Assembly (NCBI GenBank): GCA_002701765.1
Contig: NZXB01000098.1
Span: 1-15,591, forward strand
Direction: 5' to 3'
From: Porticoccaceae bacterium
GTDB lineage: Bacteria; Pseudomonadota; Gammaproteobacteria; Pseudomonadales; Porticoccaceae
DNA length: 15,591 nucleotides
The notes below the pieces were generated by a model. The model did no database searches, was not told the origin of the DNA, and worked only from the letters and a program-made list of their open reading frames with translations. This document shows, piece by piece, positions 14,197-15,591 of the stretch. Positions within the stretch are counted from its first letter, which is position 1, and each line of letters opens with the position of its first letter. Both the position numbers and the translations under genes were made by a program.

Positions 14197-14736
14197 CTAC
14201 TCCTGAGGCGGAAGGGGATCAGCAAGCGATGTTCCTTTGTTAATTCGATCAACCACTTTAGCAGTAATATTAGCCTCAGGACTTGCATGCAAGACAGCCT
14301 TTGCATCTAACAAAAGTGTTATGCCTTCCTCGTCAATGAGTTCGATTAATGCTGTTTGAAACGCAGGATTAACCTTTTGCTGTATTCTTTGTTGCAAGAG
14401 TTTATTTTCCGTTTCCAATTTCTTTTGAGCCGATTGCGCATCCTCTTGCAAATAAGCCATCTTTTTTTGGTGTTCAGCGACCTGCTCTGAAGACCATGTC
14501 AATCGTTTCTCTTCAAGTTCTTTTCCTAATGTCTGAAAATCCGAAGCTGCACTTTCAAGTTTTGCTCTCAAACCCACGAACTCGGCACTCTCTTGCAACG
14601 CCGTTATCTCGCTTTGCGCTAACGAAGAGCCCACTAAAGCAGCATTAATATTAATAACAGCTATCTTCTGGTCCGCCCATAACGGAAACGATTTGGCGGC
14701 CATTATCACAATAATCAGCGCTTTAAATTTTTGCAC
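14197..14736 (-). CDS. skp: Periplasmic chaperone Skp/OmpH
   Basis: Skp is a periplasmic trimer that holds unfolded outer-membrane proteins on their way to the BAM complex. The 179-residue protein starts with a signal peptide (KFK, hydrophobic core, probable cleavage after A21 in PLWA-DQK). The mature part begins with a KIAVININAAL strand, as in Skp. A long charged coiled-coil follows at about 45-125, rich in Glu, Gln and Lys. A second beta/helix segment, ITLLLDAKAVLHASPEANIT, is typical of OmpH family ends. The start is GTG with AGGAG seven bases before it. It lies 36 bases downstream of bamA's last sense codon region (20-base gap) and 9 bases before lpxD. Sequence conservation in this family is low; the context makes the call firm. 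Confidence 0.92.
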   Translation of the reverse strand: MQKFKALIIVIMAAKSFPLWADQKIAVININAALVGSSLAQSEITALQESAEFVGLRAKLESAASDFQTLGKELEEKRLTWSSEQVAEHQKKMAYLQEDAQSAQKKLETENKLLQQRIQQKVNPAFQTALIELIDEEGITLLLDAKAVLHASPEANITAKVVDRINKGTSLADPLPPQE

Positions 14737-14757
14737 AATTTTTCTCCTAACGATTTA

Positions 14758-15591
14758 TTAAAACTGGTTACCAAGACTAAATTGAAATATTTCAGTCTCA
14801 TCATAGTCACTCTTGTTAAATGGCTTAGCAATACTAAAAGTTATTGGACCAAAGCCACTCAGCCACGTCGCTCCTAACCCCACTGAATATCTTAATTCAC
14901 CCAATTCTGGTTTATAACAATTCGCTTGGGTCGCTCCACAACTGGAATTGAAAATATTACCTGCATCAACAAATAAAGCCGGTTGCACTGATCGCTGATC
15001 TTTAATGAAAGGGAGAGGGAATATAATTTCGGCGCCAAACACGATCTGAATATTACCTCCGATGGGATCAGGGTCGTCATAATAATAGACTGTCCCGAGG
15101 GGTGGCGGTGTATCTTGTGGTCCTAACGTGTTTCTTTTAAATCCGCGAACAGAACCGAATCCACCGCCATAGAAATTTTTGAAAAACGGCAACTGACTAG
15201 TCCCCCCGTATGCATCCCCATAACCAAGATCAGTACGAAGTTTAAGAGTCAATGAACGCGTCAAACCCTTAAAATATTGCGCTGCATAATATAATTTATA
15301 ATACTCAAGTCCAGAACCAGGGATTGAAATATCTAAACCCAATCGCTGAGAAGTTCCCCGCGTTGCAAACATGCCACGATTGAGTGTTGACCTTACCCAA
15401 TTAATATTAAAATTTACCGTATCGAAATCAGTTCCGTTCTGCGCCTCAAATTCAGCGATCTCGGCTGAAGCGTAACTGCCAGTTTTTAAGCTTAAATTTT
15501 CATAACCAAACCCAAAACCAATGCGCTCAATTTCAGATACAGGATATCCCCAATTTACCGCAGCACCATAACTATTGGTAGAAAAACTAGC
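14758..15591 (-). CDS. bamA: Outer-membrane protein assembly factor BamA, C-terminal part
   Basis: BamA is the barrel subunit that folds and inserts outer-membrane proteins. Only the last 277 residues are in the window; the start and the POTRA domains lie beyond the right edge. The frame is open to 15591, so the first ATG in the window (15370-15372) is internal. The visible part is alternating beta-barrel strand. It includes INWVRSTLNRGMFATRGT, the omp85 landmark FGSVRGFKRNTLGP (VRGF encoded at 15139-15150, loop 6), a QPALFVDAGNIF strand, a GLGATWLSGFGPITFSIAKP strand, and the terminal FQFSLGNQF, which ends in phenylalanine as expected for a beta signal. The next gene is skp, the usual bamA-skp order. 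Confidence 0.95.
   Translation of the reverse strand, partial: ASFSTNSYGAAVNWGYPVSEIERIGFGFGYENLSLKTGSYASAEIAEFEAQNGTDFDTVNFNINWVRSTLNRGMFATRGTSQRLGLDISIPGSGLEYYKLYYAAQYFKGLTRSLTLKLRTDLGYGDAYGGTSQLPFFKNFYGGGFGSVRGFKRNTLGPQDTPPPLGTVYYYDDPDPIGGNIQIVFGAEIIFPLPFIKDQRSVQPALFVDAGNIFNSSCGATQANCYKPELGELRYSVGLGATWLSGFGPITFSIAKPFNKSDYDETEIFQFSLGNQF

Overview
The window looks like ordinary chromosome from a fairly AT-rich gammaproteobacterium. Three things suggest this. The gene order bamA-skp-lpxD-fabZ-lpxA-lpxB-rnhB-dnaE-accA is the conserved gammaproteobacterial envelope/replication cluster. PdxB and an AlaA-type aminotransferase are typical of that class. LpxA resembles the Pseudomonas form more than the E. 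coli form. I cannot name a genus. I see no mobile element, phage gene, CRISPR array or resistance gene.

Layout from the left. Positions 1-207 (minus) hold the N-terminal part of an FAD-linked oxidase of the D-lactate/D-2-hydroxyglutarate dehydrogenase type; it runs off the window and has no normal in-frame start codon. Positions 252-1322 (minus) encode a TauD/TfdA-family Fe(II)/2-oxoglutarate dioxygenase. Its upstream region, 1329-1511, holds a terminator-like hairpin in the leader, a candidate -10 box, a perfect 12-bp inverted repeat beside the -35 position, and long A/T runs. tRNA-Glu(UUC) and tRNA-Gly(GCC) follow at 1682-1512 (minus), with a near-consensus sigma70 promoter at 1796-1823. 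The only plus-strand gene is alaA (2057-3277). It converges on pdxB so tightly that the two stop codons overlap.

From pdxB to the right edge everything is on the minus strand, transcribed right to left: bamA (3' part), skp, lpxD, fabZ, lpxA, lpxB, rnhB, a FabH-like ketoacyl-ACP synthase, dnaE, accA, pdxB. fabZ/lpxA and lpxB/rnhB overlap by ATGA and lpxA/lpxB abut, so these are probably translationally coupled. The genes supply linked steps: acyl chain start and dehydration (AccA, FabH-like, FabZ), lipid A synthesis (LpxA, LpxD, LpxB), and outer-membrane protein chaperoning and insertion (Skp, BamA). DnaE and RnhB add DNA replication and repair.

I did not find a clearly new multi-gene system. 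The points most worth checking are the regulatory region of the dioxygenase gene, the FabH-like gene with a C-terminal tail inside the lpx-dnaE cluster, the start defect of the FAD oxidase, and a proline at the acyl-ruler position of LpxA.
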